NCBI GenBank assembly: GCA_003648085.1
Contig: QMOC01000129.1
Coordinates: 1-7,219 of the forward strand
From: Chloroflexota bacterium
Lineage (GTDB): Bacteria > Chloroflexota > Anaerolineae > B4-G1
Direction: 5' to 3'
DNA: 7,219 bases
In this document: positions 5,988-7,219 of the stretch, in pieces
How positions within the stretch are numbered: position 1 is the stretch's first letter
How the letters are laid out: every line of letters begins with the position of its first letter
Notes under the pieces: model-generated
Told to the model about the DNA's origin: nothing
Database searches by the model: none
Seen by the model: only the letters and a program-made list of their open reading frames with translations
Made by a program: the position numbers and the translations under genes

Positions 5988-7219
5988 ATGTTGACCGAAC
6001 TGCGCATCCGTGACTTCGCCATTATTGATGAATTGCAGTTGACCCTCGCGCCGGGTTTCTCCGTCCTTACCGGCGAGACTGGCGCGGGTAAATCTATCAT
6101 CATTGACGCGGTGAGCCTGGTGCTGGGTGGACGGGCCGACGCGACCTGTGTACGCGCCGGGGCCGACCGCGCCATCGTCGAGGCCGTCTTCCGGCTGGAA
6201 CCTGCACAGCGGGCTGCAATTGACCCTGTTCTGGAGCGGGAAGGGCTGGAAGGAGACGACCCTGACCTGCTGCTCCTGGGCCGTGAGGTGCGGCGTAGCG
6301 GGCGCAGTATCTCCCGCGTCAATGGGCGGGCCGTCACACTGACATTGCTGCGCGAGGTGGCTCAAGGACTGGTGGACATCCATGGCCAGAGCGAGCACCT
6401 CTCGCTGCTGCGGGTGCGCGAGCATGTCAACCTGCTGGACCGGTACGCGGAACTGTGGCCACTGCGAGCGCAGGTCGCTGATCTGGTAGGCCGCGTGCGG
6501 GCGGTACGGCGGGAGTTAGCCGATTTTGTGCTCCGCGAGCAGGAGTTGGCGCATAGGGCCGACCTGTTGCAGTTCCAGATCAACGAGATAGGGGCAGCGA
6601 CCCTCCAGCCCGGCGAGGAGGAGGGATTGCTTGAAGAGCGGCTGCGGCTGACCCACGCCGAGCAATTGGCCGCGCTGGCCGGTGAGGCGCTGCGTGCGCT
6701 TGAGGAAGGCGAAGGAGAGGCCCCGGCAGCGTTGGATCTGCTGGGCGCGGCATTGCGTGCTCTGGAGGGATTGGTCCGCATTGACCCGGCGCTGGAGCCC
6801 CAGTTGCAGATTGCCGAGGGCATCAACTATCAGGTGGAGGAACTGGTCAGAGGGTTGCGCGATTATCAAGAGCAGGTCGAGTACAATCCGCAGCGGCTAC
6901 AGGAGGTGGAGGATCGGCTGGCGTTGATCCACCGGCTGGAGCGCAAGTACGGCCCGACGGTTCCCGACGTGCTGGCTTACGCCGAGAAAGCAGCGCGGGA
7001 ACTGGCTCGCCTCACCCACAGTGAGGAGCGCATCGCCGAGTTACAGGCCCAGGAGGAGCGTCTCCTTACGGAGTTGAGCGAGTTGGTGCTGGAACTTTCG
7101 TTGCGGCGACGGGAAGCGGCGAAACGACTGGCGGCCGGGATCGAGGAGGAACTGGGAGACCTGCGGATGGAGGGGGCGCGGTTTGGAGTGGACTTTCGGT
7201 GGCGGGAGGATCCGGAGGG
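5988..7219 (+). CDS. recN: DNA repair ATPase RecN (3' end outside the window)
   Basis: SMC-like ATPase that acts on the nucleoid at DNA double-strand breaks and supports recombinational repair. The visible 410 codons cover about 70-75 percent of the usual length and stay open to the window edge. Seen: the N-terminal MLTELRIRDFAIIDE, Walker A GETGAGKSI (29-37), the RecN-type block VDIHGQSEHLSLL (129-141) holding the Q-loop region, then a long Glu/Arg/Leu-rich coiled coil from about 155, with FQINEIGAATLQPGEEE near its start. The ABC signature, Walker B and C-terminal half of the ATPase head lie beyond 7219. The ATG at 5988 has GAGGT seven bases upstream. nadK and recN are neighbours in many bacteria; here about 3.76 kb separates them, mostly the methyltransferase/nuclease pair. 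No SOS-type operator could be recognised, though the inverted repeat at 5887-5945 sits in the leader region. Confidence 0.95.
   Translation, partial: MLTELRIRDFAIIDELQLTLAPGFSVLTGETGAGKSIIIDAVSLVLGGRADATCVRAGADRAIVEAVFRLEPAQRAAIDPVLEREGLEGDDPDLLLLGREVRRSGRSISRVNGRAVTLTLLREVAQGLVDIHGQSEHLSLLRVREHVNLLDRYAELWPLRAQVADLVGRVRAVRRELADFVLREQELAHRADLLQFQINEIGAATLQPGEEEGLLEERLRLTHAEQLAALAGEALRALEEGEGEAPAALDLLGAALRALEGLVRIDPALEPQLQIAEGINYQVEELVRGLRDYQEQVEYNPQRLQEVEDRLALIHRLERKYGPTVPDVLAYAEKAARELARLTHSEERIAELQAQEERLLTELSELVLELSLRRREAAKRLAAGIEEELGDLRMEGARFGVDFRWREDPE

Noticed and set aside
5925..6826. Minus-strand open frames across recN
   Set aside because: They are shadows of recN, Ser/Arg-rich or Gln-rich translations without motifs; the + strand frame from 5988 carries clear RecN motifs.
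1..7219. CRISPR array, tRNA or rRNA gene, insertion sequence
   Set aside because: No spaced identical repeats, no cloverleaf-like or rRNA-like sequence and no transposase or terminal inverted repeats were seen on reading the window.

Overview
The window looks like a high-GC bacterial chromosome segment, most plausibly from a Chloroflexota (Anaerolineae-like) organism. That placement is an inference from three things: GC-rich coding sequence, an eight-cysteine HisRS insertion domain, and a small protein with an N-terminal B-box-type zinc finger plus membrane helices. No rRNA or other taxonomic marker is present. All genes lie on the + strand.

Layout. A good sigma70-type promoter (68-96) and a strong ribosome binding site lead into hisS (126-1388, histidyl-tRNA synthetase). 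hisS overlaps nadK (1388-2227, NAD kinase) by one base. Two genes of visibly lower GC follow: a 720-residue Zn-ribbon DNA methyltransferase (2234-4396) and a 260-residue protein with a PD-(D/E)XK-type nuclease signature (4411-5193). Together they look like a compact two-gene restriction-modification cassette. Next is a 180-residue B-box zinc-finger membrane protein (5200-5742). A 245-bp gap holds decayed GGAT-type repeats and a sizeable inverted repeat. Last is recN (5988 to the window edge, truncated), the DNA-repair SMC-like ATPase.

How it fits together. nadK and recN are close neighbours in many bacteria, so the methyltransferase/nuclease pair appears to be dropped into an otherwise housekeeping neighbourhood. 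The cassette is bounded by two copies of the hexamer TAGACA (2225-2230 and 5194-5199). Removing one copy and everything between would place the B-box gene's ATG three bases after the nadK stop, with the GAGGGG at the nadK end as its ribosome binding site. No promoter was found in front of the cassette, so it may be read through from the hisS promoter, with the methyltransferase translated before the nuclease.

The main candidate for something undescribed is this pair: a COG1743/DUF1156-like methylase carrying three CxxC...CxxC zinc ribbons between its SAM-binding and catalytic motifs, coupled to a nuclease-like partner that I cannot assign to a named restriction-enzyme family.
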